Positions 33,426-33,467 of a stretch of 33,467 nt of DNA are shown here, in pieces. The translations under genes and the position numbers were made by a program. The notes beneath the pieces are model-generated. The model ran no database searches. It saw nothing but the letters and a program-made list of their open reading frames with translations, and was not told the DNA's origin. The stretch is from positions 2,256-35,722 of IMG/VR virus record IMGVR_UViG_3300030060_006720; one strand, given 5' to 3'. The stretch's first letter is position 1; every line of letters begins with the position of its first letter. The stretch is from a virus.

Positions 33426-33431
33426 TCAGCT
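33416..33431 (+). terminator. Hairpin with the stop codon in its loop
   Basis: AGCTGA, GTAA and TCAGCT form a perfect 6-pair stem with a GNRA-type tetraloop, and the loop holds the TAA stop of the 74-aa gene. No T-run follows, so it is not a standard terminator. It may protect the mRNA 3' end or act with the GC-rich element that follows. Confidence 0.5.
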
Positions 33432-33440
33432 AAGGCTAAC

Positions 33441-33464
33441 GCCGCCGCCAGGCGGTGTATAGCA
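33441..33464. repeat. GC-rich hairpin element, copy 2
   Basis: CGCC, GCCA loop and GGCG, then GTGTATAGCA (33455-33464), the same decamer tail as copy 1 at 32847-32856. The window ends 3 bases later, so whether another promoter-like repeat follows cannot be seen here. Confidence 0.55.
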
Positions 33465-33467
33465 CGA

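Noticed and set aside
1-33467. tRNA, CRISPR array, integrase/attachment site, stop-codon recoding
   Set aside because: No cloverleaf with anticodon arm, no spaced repeats, no recombinase found; TAA, TAG and TGA all end genes at sensible places, so the standard code applies.

Overview
The window is a piece of an AT-rich tailed-phage genome, most likely a short-tailed (podovirus-like) phage of a marine Bacteroidetes host. No integrase, IS element, tRNA, rRNA, CRISPR array or ordinary cellular metabolic gene is visible. Host evidence is indirect: start codons sit in A/T-rich leaders with little purine-rich Shine-Dalgarno signal, a TATATTTG box of the Bacteroidetes -7 type lies before the leftward genes, the largest protein carries BACON-like modules ending in VTQ, and the virion gene order (TerL, portal, scaffold-like, major capsid, ring-like proteins, giant muzzle-like protein, internal proteins) matches crAss-like and related flavophages. 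All family calls come from reading the sequence; no searches were run.

Layout. From about 32.6 kb down to the left edge, everything is on the minus strand as one near-continuous late/structural block. In order of transcription: three small basic proteins that all begin MAFKMK (85, 201 and 256 aa), a 98-aa unknown, a chaperonin pair (GroEL then GroES, the reverse of the usual bacterial order), two small possibly paralogous unknowns with look-alike leaders (140 and 137 aa), a winged-helix-like protein, a mini HExxH protein, a holin, a 197-aa virion-type protein, a LamG-like lectin, four small genes including a tandem GroES-fold-like protein, then terminase, portal, scaffold-like protein, major capsid, a strong terminator, a 280-aa head protein, two ring/adaptor-like proteins, the 3042-aa muzzle-like protein, and internal virion proteins, the last of which runs off the left edge. 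Many joints are TAATG or ATGA overlaps, so translational coupling is likely.

At the right end, 32.58-32.98 kb is a divergent control region. It holds an inverted repeat, a GC-rich hairpin element and the first copies of a 41-bp direct repeat present three times. Copies 2 and 3 stand 15 and 27 bp before the starts of two small plus-strand genes (49 and 74 aa), so the repeat looks like a phage promoter. A second GC-rich element with the same GTGTATAGCA tail begins after the last gene, where the window stops.

How it fits together: the GroEL/GroES pair plus the tandem GroES-like protein probably serve folding of the capsid or other virion proteins. The post-capsid terminator would let the major capsid gene be transcribed more than the tail genes. 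The lectin, the BACON-like modules and a beta-sandwich insert in a ring protein give the particle three separate candidate glycan-binding surfaces. The least explained part is the MAFKMK protein group, with SPxK motifs, an EF-hand and internal repeats, which may be a shared-tag virion cargo system.
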